This document shows positions 1 through 10,870 of a stretch of DNA of 64,000 bases, piece by piece. Below the pieces are notes generated by a model. That model worked only from the letters and a program-made list of their open reading frames with translations, did not search any database and had not been told where the DNA came from. This DNA comes from Heliocidaris erythrogramma. Its lineage: Eukaryota > Echinodermata > Echinoidea > Camarodonta > Echinometridae. Positions within the stretch are counted from its first letter, which is position 1; each line of letters opens with the position of its first letter. Location: the NCBI GenBank assembly GCA_025617745.1, contig CM046869.1, forward strand, positions 8,048,668 to 8,112,667. Reading direction: 5' to 3'. The translations under genes were made by a program, and so were the position numbers.

Positions 1-709
1 AACGGATGAAGGATTTTATTAAATACTAGTTAGGCAAATGGACCACGGTGTACAAAAACAAAAATATAACACAAAACAAAGCAAAATGTATGCAGAAGTT
101 TCTCTTCTTTTGTTTTTTGGATTTACACCTGGTTGTGTTTTCATAGGCTTGGTTTTAATAAAACAAATATAACATTTGGTTATATACAGTTAAAGGTTTA
201 GAATGGGAAAACAGATGACGCTGGAGACCGAACTTTAATAATCAAATGGACAGTTAATTCTTGAGAAAGATTTTAATTTTCTCATTTTTCAGATAAATGC
301 TTGGACACATTTTATACTCAAACTTTTTGGTTATTATTCGGAAAAAAAGACAAGATTATTTCGATTATTTTATTGCATATGTTTTACAATCTGTAAAAAT
401 CACGTAAATGGTTTTGATTGTGGAATTTGTTTCGAAATTTTGGATCTTGGTTGATATTTCGACCATTATAAAATATTTACATTCTCGAGCTCAAAACTTG
501 AAAAAGGGAGGATGTAACAGCATTCTAGTATCCTGTTTATATGATTTACTCAACTGACAATCTATAGTGTTTATTCAGATAGAGGGCTCACTTGGTTGCT
601 CTCAATAAAACACCATTCTCTCACACACGTAAAATACCTCTACTTACTCTCTTCTGTTCGAGTCCAGAATATCAGTTAAATGAACCCGTAAGGCATAATG
701 TTACAACCG
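1..709. other. AT-rich intergenic DNA
   Basis: No gene, RNA or clear repeat was recognised here. The sequence is AT-rich with short A and T runs. The open frame starting at 592 has no recognisable domain and runs into the terminal repeat of the next element, so it is not called. Confidence 0.5.
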
Positions 710-1254
710 GTGTGTCCCTAGCCTCTTGTCGAGGCCCTGGCGCTGTTGAAATCCTTGGCGATATGGAGAAAAACCGAGGCGCTTGCGCCGAGGGCCTCTT
801 GACAGTGACACCCGACCTGAATTATATATTCATGAGGCACGATTTCCTACTGAATTATGCATGAAAACGTGAATAGTTAGATAACCGCGGCGATCGCCCA
901 GCAAATTGGCCAATGAAATCTCAAGGATTTCTTACTTCAGTGCTGCTGGACTAGTCTATTATTTTTTTTTTTGTGGGGGGGGATTACGTAAATCTCTTGC
1001 TCAAAATACATTCACAGACAAGCACATTATGAAGAATTCGATCTCTAGCTTACAAACCATGGTAATTTGAAATAAGACAAATGTACATATTTCTCAAGAG
1101 ATCATCATATATTTACAAATAATGAAGAATGGGCAATAAAAGTCACCGTTCAACAATAGATGCATCTCCATCAATTCTGATGTAACCAAGGAGTTACCAG
1201 CAACTTCACTGCCCGGCAAGGCCCCGGGGGATCCGCCTGGCCCAGCTCGCGAAG

Positions 1255-1509
1255 CTAAGCAGCGCAGCATGCAGTCTCACTCTCCATCCCTGGCCCACGG
1301 AGGTAATCAGCACAGAGCGATAGCGCGTGAAAAATAACACTTTTTCCATAGCCAGTAGGCAGATTCACAAAAACATCTTGTCCTTTAAGTGCAGATTTGA
1401 TTGCATCAACTTGCAAATCTTTGAATCTGTCAATCTTCAACATTCTAGCGGCATATTCTAAGCTCTTACAAATATCGTCATCACTCGTGGAAGAAACGTT
1501 GAACGCCAT
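1255..1509 (-). pseudogene. RecQ-like helicase N-terminal fragment inside the MULE
   Basis: An 84-residue open frame begins MAFNVSSTSD. It contains a RecQ-type motif 0 (about residues 29-41: F, then LQVDAIKSAL), the spacer KGQDVFV, and Walker A (NLPTGYGKS, about 49-57), in the order expected for the first ~70 residues of a RecQ/WRN-type superfamily II helicase. The similarity ends at about residue 72 (YLRGPG); then comes a GC-rich unrelated tail and a stop. Motifs Ia to VI are absent, so it cannot be a working helicase. Its start lies about 130 bp inside the right TIR. It may be a captured first exon or the remnant of a helicase-bearing transposon. The helicase assignment rests on motifs 0 and I only. 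Confidence 0.65.
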
Positions 1510-1587
1510 TTTAAGAAATAGCTTGCAGTCGAGTCATGAATATTTAACATTACGTCATGGTAGCTCGCGCTTATTGGATGATTTTCA

Positions 1588-1606
1588 CCGACCAAAATTT
1601 GGTCGG
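1588..1606. repeat. Short palindrome
   Basis: The 19-nt sequence CCGACCAAAATTTGGTCGG is symmetric around its central base. It lies between the right TIR and the helicase fragment of the MULE-like element. It could be a protein-binding site or a cruciform; no function is claimed. Confidence 0.5.
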
Positions 1607-1824
1607 AATATTCGTCAAAACAATGAAATACAAAAGAAATTCAGATCAGGTGTCAAGAGGCCCTCGGCGCAAGCGCCTCGGTGTTTCCTCCATATCGCCA
1701 AGGATTTCAACAGCGCCAGGGCCTCGACAAGAGGCTAGTGTGTCCCTGACTATCAGTTAGCTACGATGTCTGGGTATATCGTCTATGAGAACCAATCCAT
1801 CATGAATTACGACTACAAGCCAAT

Positions 1825-1935
1825 ATCAGTGTCTACGTGTGACTACGAGCGTATACGAGGTGACTACCAGGTAATAACCACCAGGTTACTACGAGGTTAC
1901 TACGAGGTGATTACGAGGTGACTACAAGCCCAGCT
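1825..1935. repeat. Degenerate minisatellite, GAGGTKACTAC type
   Basis: About ten imperfect copies of a ~10-11 nt unit (GACTACGAGGT, TTACTACGAGG, GATTACGAGG and so on) follow one another. Drift between units suggests an old array. It lies just outside the MULE-like element. Confidence 0.7.
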
Positions 1936-2751
1936 TGTCCAGTTCAGATGAAAACAATAATGCAAGAAGAGGTGAGGGGTGATGTGACGAGGCTTTCTAC
2001 CACGGAACTGTACTGCCTGGAACCTGCCAGTAAGAAAAAGTCTGCTATGCCAGCAGCAGCATGCATAGTCTGCAACAATCACATTCTTGGTGGCCTACAC
2101 CCACGTCCCTGAGGGAAAGGTTATAGTCTTAATCAGGATATTTGTATTTTTTTATTTTCTTTATTTTTTTCTTCTTTTTCTGGACAGCGCTTTTGCCTTT
2201 TGGTAAAGCCGTAACTAAAGGGAATAATCCTGATATTGTCCCTTCAAATACATACTTATGTCCCAAAACAGATAGGAATCAACTCTAACTGCACCAGGGA
2301 GGAGAGGGAGAGAGTTGGGAGGGGGGCCTCGGACTAGATGTTTGTATTTTTGTTAAAGTTATTTGCTGTGAAATTTCTATTAATATTTATGTGATGATTG
2401 GGGGGTCCAAACATGTTCGCTGATATTAAGCTCTATATGAGCAAACACTGCGATATCTGACGGGAATGTCGAGAAAGGTTATTTTAAAAATAATAATGTG
2501 CTATCTTTATTTTTCTATTAAACCAGAATATTTCATTTGATATGATTTACAGAAATTATATGGATTATAGGCCTGTAATGTAATTTATTCTTTTAAAAAT
2601 CAAGACAGAAAAGGCTTTTAAAAAATGAGATTGCGTGCGAGCAATTTCTTATATAAATATAAAGATTAAATTAAGAGTGGCGTATCCAAGATTATATATC
2701 CAGGAATATACGTGCCCCTATGTGCCAGCCAAAACCCAATCTGACCAATCT
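1936..2751. other. Intergenic DNA without recognised features
   Basis: T-rich and G-rich low-complexity patches occur (around 2150-2180 and 2300-2330). No coding sequence, RNA gene or structured repeat was recognised. Confidence 0.45.
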
Positions 2752-3895
2752 GACCTTTACCGATTGTACGAAAGGGGGGGGGGTGCCTCCGTGTTTTGAA
2801 TTAAATTAACTAGTAACCAACAATATCAGCTGATGATATAATTTATTTCTTACCAGTCCTATTCTGTCTTTGTAGGAATATCCCATTACTTTTGCCCCAG
2901 CTCTCCTTGTCTCTCTCTCCTCCCCCCTCCCATTTTTTCTCATACTCTCTTACAACCGATCTGTAAAAAATGACTCCAATAGAATTGAGAAAAAAATAAT
3001 GATCTCTTATTTTTTAATTGTGATAATTTTTTTCCTTGCTTGTCCTAAAATTCAAAATAGAATGCATCTGATGATTTTCTTGTTCGTCAGGCGTGAGCAT
3101 TCCTGGATACGCCACCAATATAAGAAATGTGAGACGATAGTATAGGGGCTTGCTCCGAAGCCATCACCAACGCAATAGGGCCTTTACCGAGTGTACGAAA
3201 GGGGGGGGGGGTGCCTCCGTGTTTTGAATTAAATTAACTAGTAACCAACAATATCAGCTGATGATATAATTTATTTCTTACCAGTCCTATTCTGTCTTTG
3301 TAGGAATATCCCATTACTTTTGCCCCAGCTCTCTTTGTCTCTCTCTCCTCCCCCCTCCCATTTTTTCTCATACTCTCTTACAACCGATCTGTAAAAAATG
3401 ACTCCAATAGAATTGAGAAAAAAAATAATGATCTCTTATTTTTTAATTGTGATAATTTTTTTCCTTGCTTGTCCTAAAATTCAAAATAGAATGCATCTGA
3501 TGATTTTCTTGTTCGTCAGGCGTGAGCCTCCCTGCATTCCTGGATACGCCACCAATATAAGAAATGTGAGACGACAGTATAGGGGCTTGCTCCGAAGCCA
3601 TCACCAACGCAATAGGGCCTTTACCGATTGTACGAAAGGGGGGGGGGGTGCCTCCGTGTTTTGAATTAAATTAACTAGTAACCAACAATATCAGCTGATG
3701 ATATAATTTATTTCTTACCAGTCGTATTCTGTCTTTGTAGGAATATCCCATTACTTTTGCCCCAGCTCTCTTTGTCTCTCTCTCCTCCCCCCCCCCCCTC
3801 CCATTTTTTCTCATACTCTCTTACAACCGATCTGTAAAAAATGACTCCAATAGAATTGAGAAAAAAATAATGATCTCTTATTTTTTTATTTGTGT
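2752..3895. repeat. Tandem array of a ~430-bp unit (about 2.6 copies)
   Basis: The block beginning CCTTTACCG(A)(T/G)TGTACG, followed by a run of Gs, recurs at about 2755, 3181 and 3618, so the period is about 426-437 bp. Each copy holds a polypyrimidine stretch (CTCTCTCTCC then C-runs), CTTACAACCGATCTG, and a TTTTTTAATTGTGATAA segment. The third copy breaks off at about 3890. Copies are nearly identical apart from homopolymer length and a short indel (CTCCCTGC), so the array is young or recently homogenised. The 88-residue open frame inside it is a by-product. Confidence 0.85.
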
Positions 3896-3939
3896 TTTTA
3901 TTAGGAAATCAATAGAAATCACAAAAATTACAAGTGATT

Positions 3940-4052
3940 TACATGATTAAAACAAAATCACTGAGCAAAAAAAACAACAAACAAACAAACAAAAACAAAC
4001 AGTAAAGCAATTGCTTTTCCCCCACTCTTTCAATTTAATGAGATCGACCACC
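3940..4052. repeat. A-rich low-complexity tract
   Basis: Runs of CAAA/AAAC units at about 3965-4010 precede the SINE tail. Confidence 0.6.
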
Positions 4053-4339
4053 AATAATAATAATAATAATAATAATACATTGCATTTATAATGCGCTTAA
4101 TACAAATGTTTCTAAGCTCCGAAGTATTATTACCCCGGCTGTAGCTAGGCTACCGAATTCGGTGCTCACAGCATTTCAAGGAATAAATTCCTACCGGGTA
4201 CCCATTTACTACACCTGGGTAGAGAGTGGCAAATGTAGATTAATGTCTTGCCAAAGGACATTAGTGCCGCGGCGGGACTCGAACCGCAAACCATGAGATC
4301 CACAGTCTGGTGACGTATCCACTAGACCACGACACCTCT
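4053..4339 (-). mobile_element. tRNA-headed SINE, full-length copy
   Basis: Read on the minus strand, the element starts with a tRNA-like head: box A-like TGGTCTAGTGGATA, then box B GGTTCGAGTCCCGCC. A body with AATGTCCTTTGGCAAGACAT follows, then a tail ending in (TTA)n, seen on the plus strand as (AAT)n at 4053-4076. Head, body and simple-repeat tail in this order define a tRNA-derived SINE copied by RNA polymerase III and mobilised by a LINE. The same family recurs at 44584-44886 and, truncated, at 55876-55995. The open frame across it is not a gene. Confidence 0.85.
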
Positions 4340-4375
4340 ACGGTGTAATCATTTTCTTCACATCCATGACAGAAT

Positions 4376-4750
4376 AGCAGGGGTGGATCAAGAGGGGGCG
4401 GATCGGCTGCGGTCCCCTTCTTGAAACCCAGGTTGGCATATACGGGCTTTGTGAAAAAACCCGGATCGAGCACCAAATTTTGTTTGGGAGCCCACGAGAC
4501 TAACAATGACGTTCTATTAACCCTCCGAGAAAAACTTGTAAAAAGGCCCACTTCGCAAGACTGACGTGACAGTCCTGGCATGGATCAGTGGCGGATTTAG
4601 GGGGATTTAAAAAAAAATTGTATCCCACTTTTAGAACTGATAATTTTTTTTTGCTTGTCAGAGAATTATGGACGAAAACTGGACCCATAAAATCTGTTAC
4701 CCTACACCCCTGCCTCCACTGAGCGACTTTCGGAGGGCTGGCGAGAAGAA
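4376..4750. mobile_element. Degraded hAT-like miniature pieces
   Basis: GGGGTGGATCAAGAGG (about 4380) and CAGTGGCGGATTTAGGGGG (about 4586) resemble the GGGGCGGATCCAGG ends of the complete copies at 23225 and 43241. The stretch TTTGCTTGTCAGAGAA (about 4650) and the later GGAGGGCTGGCGAGA (about 4733) are shared with their interiors. No target duplication could be fixed, so this is probably two overlapping, eroded copies. Confidence 0.5.
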
Positions 4751-5129
4751 AAATATTTGCCACGGGATCGCAGAAGGGCAGACCGAACCTAGATAGTGCT
4801 AGACACATATCATGTCCATGCACCTATTCCGCTCAGCTATTCCATGCTGCTTGCATGAACATCAGCCATTAGGCCAGGCGTAATGCGGTGATAGAACATT
4901 GATTATACGAATTTATGAATTTAACACATTGAATTTTGCCTCTGGTACATTAGAAATATGGAATTTAGTTAGAGTTTCTTCTAACCGGCTAGGCTGGGTT
5001 TGCTTTCAGGCGGACGTGCGTCTGCTCGTGCACGATCTCATTGGATGTCGTCGACTCACGTGATCGGTACACGCCCACATTAGGTCATCGATAACAAATA
5101 TTGGAATTCACGTGTAGTATGGCAAATTA
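4751..5129. other. Intergenic DNA without recognised features
   Basis: Mixed-composition sequence. No gene or repeat unit was recognised. Confidence 0.4.
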
Positions 5130-6070
5130 TTATTTTTTTGGTCAAAAGCATGCATATTCCCGGGGATTTATGGGGGGTTTATTGGACTCATCGAGCCTCA
5201 ATTATACCCTTTCAGGGCTTTAAATTTCATGTAAATCACATTTTTCATAATTTCAAATAAATACTAGGGGAATTAAAATCATTTCAAAACCCCCGTTTTC
5301 ATGTGTTAACCTATGGGAGCTGGAAGGCCAAAAGCATGCATATTCCCGGGGATTTATGGGGGTTACTGGACTCATCAAGCCTTAATTATACCTTTTCAGA
5401 GCTTTAAATTTCATGTAAATCACGTTTTTTATATTTTCAAATAAAAATTATGGGAATTATAATCATCTTAAAATTCCTTGTTTTCGCGTGTAAACCTATG
5501 GCAGGAGAGACTTTTGGGGTAAAAAGCATGCATATTCCCGGGGATTTATGCGGGGTCTATTCAACTAGTTGAGTCTTAATTATACATTTTCAGAGCTTTA
5601 AATTTTATTCAAGGCACATTTTTCAAAATTTTGATTTAATTCTGCGGGAATTATAATCATTCAAAAATCCCCGTTTTTGCGTGTTAACCTATGGGAGATG
5701 GAAGGCCAAAAGCATGCATATTCCCGGGGATTTATGCGGGGTCCCTTGCACCTTTTGAGCCTTCATTAAGCCTTTTCAGAGTCTCAAATTACATGTAAGC
5801 CACATTTGCACTAAATTCAAGGTAATACTAGAGGAACTATAATCATTTTTAAAATCCATGTTTTCACGTGTTAACCCTATGGCAGATGACTGTCAAAAAG
5901 CAGGCATGATCCAAGGGATTCAAAGCGGCATTTGACAAAAAAGGTTCAAGAAATGTTTTTTGAACTATCCATCCTTTTTCTCGTGCAAAAATCAGACTTG
6001 AAAAAGAGTAAGATATGAAATATCAAGAAAAAGTGAGACATCTTTTCACGTGTTATACCTATGGGGAACG
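5130..6070. repeat. Satellite-like tandem array, ~187-bp unit, five copies
   Basis: The motif AAAAGCATGCATATTCCCGG starts copies at about 5145, 5331, 5523 and 5708; a diverged fifth starts near 5895 (AAAAGCAGGCATGATCC). Each copy ends with a CACGTGTTAACCTATGG-like block. The period of 185-192 bp is in the nucleosome-repeat range typical of satellites. The last copy is the most diverged, as expected at an array edge. Confidence 0.85.
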
Positions 6071-6169
6071 TATTTTTCCGAGTCTGTTTTTAACACAGCA
6101 AATTATGCCTCCAAAATGTACTACGGAAGTAGGTGAGAGTAATCTGTCTTGATACTATTAAAAGTCTTT

Positions 6170-6535
6170 GCCTACATCCCCTCATCACTCAGCCAACATC
6201 AGACAAGGTCTGACTCTCTTGAGATCTCCAAAGCAATCTGATCAAAACTCAAAAAACTCTAACCCACAATGATGCTCTCAATACTCAACTCCTGCTCCAC
6301 CCAAAATTCTTCTTACTCCCCTAATACTGAACACTCTATACAAATTACCTCATCAAAATTCCTTCTACTCCCCTTCTGTATAAAACCATGCATGCACCCA
6401 ATCAAAATTTCCTCTCTCTCCACATACACAACCACACACAGAAACACCTGCCCAATTGCAACATCAAAGTTTGCTGACCTAAGACTAATAATGCCTCATA
6501 TGAATTTCTCACCCCCTGATTTGTTCACATAATTT
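6170..6535. repeat. Degenerate CTC/ACTC-rich simple array
   Basis: C- and A-rich sequence repeats ACTCTAAC, CTCAATACTCAACTC, ACTCCC and similar words. It resembles the larger array at 60690-61420. The 87-residue open frame here is a translation of this array and is not a gene. Confidence 0.55.
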
Positions 6536-6729
6536 GAAGGTTTAAAGTAGATATTCAAAGAAAATCACAAATATGGCAATTAATGTATCACTAGAAACTG
6601 GGAAGCTTACAGATGGCAATCGTATAAGTTTTATGTCAACTGCGTATCTGATGATTATAAAAACAACACAAATAAAAGCTCTTCTCAGCATCTGGAATAT
6701 CCGAGGATTCGCCAGAAATATAGCGATGT

Positions 6730-7300
6730 TTTGATGTCGTCACACTCGGGATCGATCCTGCTTAAGCAGACGACGTCCTATAATGAATGAACGTAATTGC
6801 AATGCAATTATTTATCAAATTATAAAGAGTTTGATGTATTTAAACATGACCTTATTTCACACCATTATAAAGGGAAAGTGAAACGGATTCTGATAGCTAA
6901 AACCGTTTGATTGTAAATACACAGGAGAAGGGTCAATGATCAATGAAATAAACCCCACTTTCAAATTGAAAAGCCCTCCGAATAATAGCAGGATGGTATT
7001 CGTTCCCTCTTGAAACGCCGAACATGTTCCGGTGCAAGCAGCTGAAAATACAATGGCGTCTTATTTTGTTTACAAGTGACTGATTCCTTTATTTTGTTAA
7101 CGCTGCATTTTTCATCAAAATAATACCATACACGAAGTTAAGAGTGAGGCAACAGACTAACATTAAGACTGACGCTAGTGAAGGAAGAGAAATAAGTGAA
7201 GAGGAGATGACAAAATAGGCTCTGAAAAATGTGTAAGATGTTATGGGACATCGTCTGCTTAGACAGGACTGGTCCATGGTGTGTCGTCACATATCTCAGC
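6730..7300. mobile_element. Foldback element with ~50-bp imperfect inverted ends
   Basis: The segment at about 6733-6785 (containing CCTGCTTAAGCAGACGACGT) recurs in inverted orientation at about 7240-7295 (CCTGTCTAAGCAGACGATGT on the complement). The loop of ~450 bp has no recognised coding sequence. It is likely a decayed miniature transposon; the superfamily is unknown. Confidence 0.5.
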
Positions 7301-7944
7301 AGCGTTCGAGGAGCTCTTCAGCTGCTATATCGGGGGCTGTATTTTACCGTTTTATAATTGATAATAATCATTACTTCAAATGTTTCCAAGCGTTGAATTT
7401 GGATAACCTTGTTTAATTTATGCCATCTATGCAATAATAAGTATTAAGCCAATATTTAAAATCATCAGAGTTCTACTTTAATTCTGCTTTAGTCAGCTGT
7501 GCGCACATACAAACGCGACTCGAATACCACGCTCGATCAGCTGGGTGGTCGAGGTCATTGCTGTGTATAAATCGGTGTTTTGTTCGCGGCTGTTCTATTA
7601 TAGCAATGGGGGGGGGGGGGCAACGGAGAAGGGAGGGACAGAAGAGCTGCTATTTACGAATCTCACTCCGAGTACACAACAGTGCGTACGCGGGAAGGAA
7701 GAATTTTACATTTTCTCATTCGACATGATTCATCCATTTCATCCACGGTATGCAACATATCACTCCACAGCTGTAACGACTGGTCAATTCGCATTCACGG
7801 TCGTTCAACACACACATTGGATTGATGCAACCCGTTTTAGAATGGCACAGTCCAAATCGAGCCTACATGTATACGCAGCATAATACTGTACGTGCTTTAT
7901 ATACATGACATCTTTTTTGCTATGTTTATTTTTAATTATGCAAA
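7301..7944. other. Intergenic DNA with a G13 run
   Basis: A run of 13 Gs lies at 7608-7620. The 112-residue frame at 7545-7883 crosses this run, matches no family I recognise and is not supported. Confidence 0.4.
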
Positions 7945-8361
7945 ATAGACGGCGGTTTTTTTCAACCAATCAGGGCGAACCTGATATCACAAGAAAGAGT
8001 AACATCTTGGCTATCTGCTAGTCTTTGCCCCCATACATTTTGACACGTAAGTCAGAAGCTTTAAGGAGGAATACGAGAGCAATGAGTGCAAAAAAGTGCT
8101 TCTCCTCACACAAAAAGCATGAAACCATGCATTTTCAGTCGAAAAAAGACGGCGGTTTTTTTCATTCAATTAAAAAATAACTGATATCATGAGATGTAGA
8201 ATTAATCAAAGTTTTATAAACCGTTTGCCCCCATGAAAAATCTTGCGCGGTTCCCGAGATATGATTTCAAATGTGCCGAAAGGACGTGTTTTCGCCAAAT
8301 TTCTGTCGAAAGATCGGGATCACGACCGGTTCGCGTTAAGTGAACATGACAAATTCATATG
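7945..8361. repeat. Two diverged copies of a ~193-bp unit
   Basis: AGACGGCGGTTTTTTTCA occurs at about 7948 and 8149. Each copy is followed by CAAT, CTGATATCA and, further on, GTTTGCCCCCAT or TTTGCCCCCAT. The second copy leads into the 82-bp block that recurs at 9229. Confidence 0.6.
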
Positions 8362-9228
8362 AAATTGCTTGGTTACACATCCATTGCATTCAATTTAACA
8401 AGCCTACTACATTCTTTGTCTATGTAACTAAACAAGGTCATGAGGGTTTAGGGTGAAAGGGAATGTAGTCACATTACGACACTGTTATTCTTATTTTTCT
8501 TCTTTTACACAAATCATCTTATCACCAAGATTGGATTGCCCTTTAATAGAGGACGGGATCTTCCACAGGAGGGGTATTCATAAGTATATTCTAGAGGGGC
8601 TGTTTCACTAACCCAAGAGTACCTTTATAATTATAGAGAGTAGCGACATAGACGTCTGGCTTCTCGTGAAACAAAATGGTGTTTGAATTCTTTCTATGAA
8701 CACCCAGGTGCTCGTCAGAATTGAATAGAAATGTTGTATGATCACTTCACCTAATACCGGCCATGTCATAATACCGACCATTAAGCGTATCATGGCATCT
8801 AGCGCGCGTCTTGCAAATCAACCCATGGGAATGCCTAGCAACGTTGAGAACAGCCAAAATAGAGCAGGACGAGGAATAAAAACGTAATTATTATCAATTT
8901 ATTGTTAATTTTTAATATTTTCATTAAAATAATTTTTTTTCATAAATTGCCATTGACTTATGTGCAGGGGTCGGAAATAAGACGCACTTCTCGACTATGC
9001 GTAAAATGAGATGACTCTATTGCGACGTCATTTCTACAAGAACGCGCAAGTATTATCGCTCGTCAGTACCTGGATTTTGTTCCCCAGTATTTGGGTAATA
9101 GTCTGATGAATTTTCATTAGGTTTCATGAAGAATCTTTCCCGTAGTCGTTGGAAACATCGTTAAGAGGTCGGTATTAGGTAAAGGCATCATATAGCAGAT
9201 GAAAAAAATGGCGTTCAAATCAAGTCAA
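8362..9228. other. Spacer between the 82-bp direct repeats
   Basis: No gene was recognised. The sequence separates the near-identical direct repeats at 8280-8361 and 9229-9311. Confidence 0.4.
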
Positions 9229-9311
9229 AAGGACGTGTTTTCGCCAAATTTCTGTCGAAAGATCGGGGATCACGACCGGTTCGCGTTAAGTAAACATGAC
9301 AAATTCATATG
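9229..9311. repeat. Direct repeat of 8280-8361
   Basis: The ~82-bp block from AAGGACGTGTTTTCGCC to CAAATTCATATG matches 8280-8361, with only a single-base indel and a G/A change seen. The copies are in the same orientation and 950 bp apart. Confidence 0.75.
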
Positions 9312-9314
9312 TGT

Positions 9315-9426
9315 AGTGGAAATTATTATCTGAGGAGGGACTGGCATATTTTTTCCGAGGGGCAAAGCCCCGAGGAAAAAATAGTTACTAATGCCAGTCC
9401 CTCCGAAGATATATAATTTCCACTAG
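9315..9426. repeat. Near-perfect hairpin (foldback miniature)
   Basis: Left arm: GTGGAAATTATTATCTGAGG, then AGGGACTGGCAT, then TTTTTTCCGAGGGG. The right arm is its complement in reverse, ending ATAATTTCCAC. The loop is only CAAAG. With ~45-bp arms it would form a strong cruciform or RNA hairpin. It looks like a miniature palindromic element, not a terminator. Confidence 0.75.
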
Positions 9427-9639
9427 AATTTCGAACTAAATGCTTGGTATATTTGTTTTATATCCCTTCTTTACAACTAATTAAACAAAAGAAAAACATA
9501 AAACAATATTTTGACTAACCTTATCCATACGGTACAGTACAACTACATGTAACTTGTATAAAAGTTAGACTCGAGTCTAAATTACATGACTTAGCTGTTT
9601 GATCGAAGACCTTCGTTCGAATGTGACGAAAACATGCAG

Positions 9640-10870
9640 GGTGAACGGTGAAAGTCTACAAATTATTGCTACATCATGTAGTATGGTCGGGGGTCCTAAA
9701 GCTACGCGGGTCCTAAAGTTACGCACCATACAAATCACATACACGCGCAATGCAACGCGTTCAAATCAGGCTAAAACACACATATCAGCAAAATTACCGC
9801 ATATGTTGCGGCAATTTTGCGGATGTGCTGCCGATAGTTGCGTATATGAACGGGTGTCACTAAAATAATGCGGTATTTGCTTCCTCCTTTTTTACGCTTA
9901 TTTTGCGGCTATTTTGCGGATAGGAACATAGGAACAATACCGCAATATTACCGATACCGTAAGAAAGCCGCAAATGTTGCGGCTTGTGCAGCAAGGCATG
10001 ATGCTCGCCGAAATGCATTGTGGGGCGGGTTGCGTCATAGTGCGGAGGATTCAGGCATGCATGAAACGTGTTGTTCATGAAAAACACTGAAAAAATTTCG
10101 TGAACCAAAGCGAGTTCGAGGGAGCGAAGCGACCGAGCGGGGAGAGGGTGTGGGAGGGGGTGTAGCCCCTCCCACGGTAGGGAGATTTTTCAAATTTGGG
10201 TGCAGAATTGTGCATTCTGTGGTGCGATAATTAACCTCATATTCAATGAGAATCTATAATAGTAAGATGATTCTGTATAGCATAAGTGATACCAAAACCA
10301 GGCTCTGAATACACACTTTCATCAATACCACCAAATGTGATTTAATGTATATTATGTGAAGTGCACTTTCATGAATAAAACTGAGCTGAATAAGCAACAA
10401 ATAATCCACTTCTCAAATCCCAACTTACAAAATGTATTTTTCTACACTAGTAGGAAGTTGGCAAAGTATTTCTCTATACAGAATGAAGAATTTCTTTCCA
10501 CAATGTAAGGTCCATAATTCATCCTCCTTCGTTTTTTATCTACGTTTTCTATCTACCTACTCTGATTGTTCCATTCCATTTTCTTTCACTATAGATTTTA
10601 CTTCTCCTGTATCAATTTATTCTATTAATGATCATTTCACGTTGAAACTGATCATACCACCAAAGCAAAGAATAATTTTATACGCAAATCGTTGATCACC
10701 GCCCGCCATTTTGCTTCAAATCCGCTAGCATTGTGGGTAACAACAATGCATTGCGCGACGTGTTCGAGCTAAATACCGCATTATCGCGGACACCCGTTCA
10801 TAGTACGCCCCGAATCCAATATTGCCGCAGTATTGCGGTATTTTCAGCGTATATGAACGGGGGTTTTCCC
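9640..10870. mobile_element. Nested miniature elements with TACCGCAA/TTGCGG inverted repeats
   Basis: The block at 9838-9880 (GCGTATATGAACGGGTGTC then AATGCGGTATTT) recurs inverted at about 10770-10806. A further end-like block (TATTGCGGTATTTTCAGCG then TATATGAACGGG) lies at 10830-10862 in direct orientation. TTGCGG/CCGCAA words are scattered between. At 10108-10180 a GAGCGAAGCGACCGAGCGGG block sits by a small hairpin (GGGAGGGGGTGT with CCCCTCCCAC). The pattern suggests one miniature element inserted in or beside a relative. No transposase was recognised. Confidence 0.5.

Larger units (their letters stand above)
710..1746. mobile_element. Mutator-like (Pack-MULE-like) DNA transposon
   Basis: Terminal inverted repeats of about 100 bp lie at 719-822 and 1638-1737; the outer end reads TAGCCTCTTGTCGAGG and its complement closes the right side. 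A perfect 9-bp direct repeat GTGTGTCCC flanks them at 710-718 and 1738-1746. Long TIRs with a 9-bp target duplication are the hallmark of Mutator-like elements. The element itself is about 1019 bp and shows no transposase. The interior carries a minus-strand helicase fragment, which gives it the look of a Pack-MULE (a non-autonomous MULE that has picked up host coding sequence). Family is inferred from TSD and TIR form only. Confidence 0.7.

Noticed and set aside
670-1759. TATCAGTTA direct repeat as target duplication of the MULE
   Set aside because: It lies 40 bp outside the left TIR but only 13 bp outside the right; the GTGTGTCCC pair abuts both TIRs exactly.
4265-4335. A functional tRNA gene
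   Set aside because: Box A- and B-like sequences are present, but the element continues as a SINE body and tail and no clean cloverleaf was found.
4261-4581. 106-residue minus-strand open frame
   Set aside because: It lies across the SINE head and the adjacent miniature element.
5130-6070. CRISPR-like array
   Set aside because: The unit is 187 bp with no alternating short repeats and spacers, and the context is eukaryotic.
8280-9311. Very short LTR pair
   Set aside because: There is no coding region, no typical LTR ends, and the first copy is part of a local tandem repeat.
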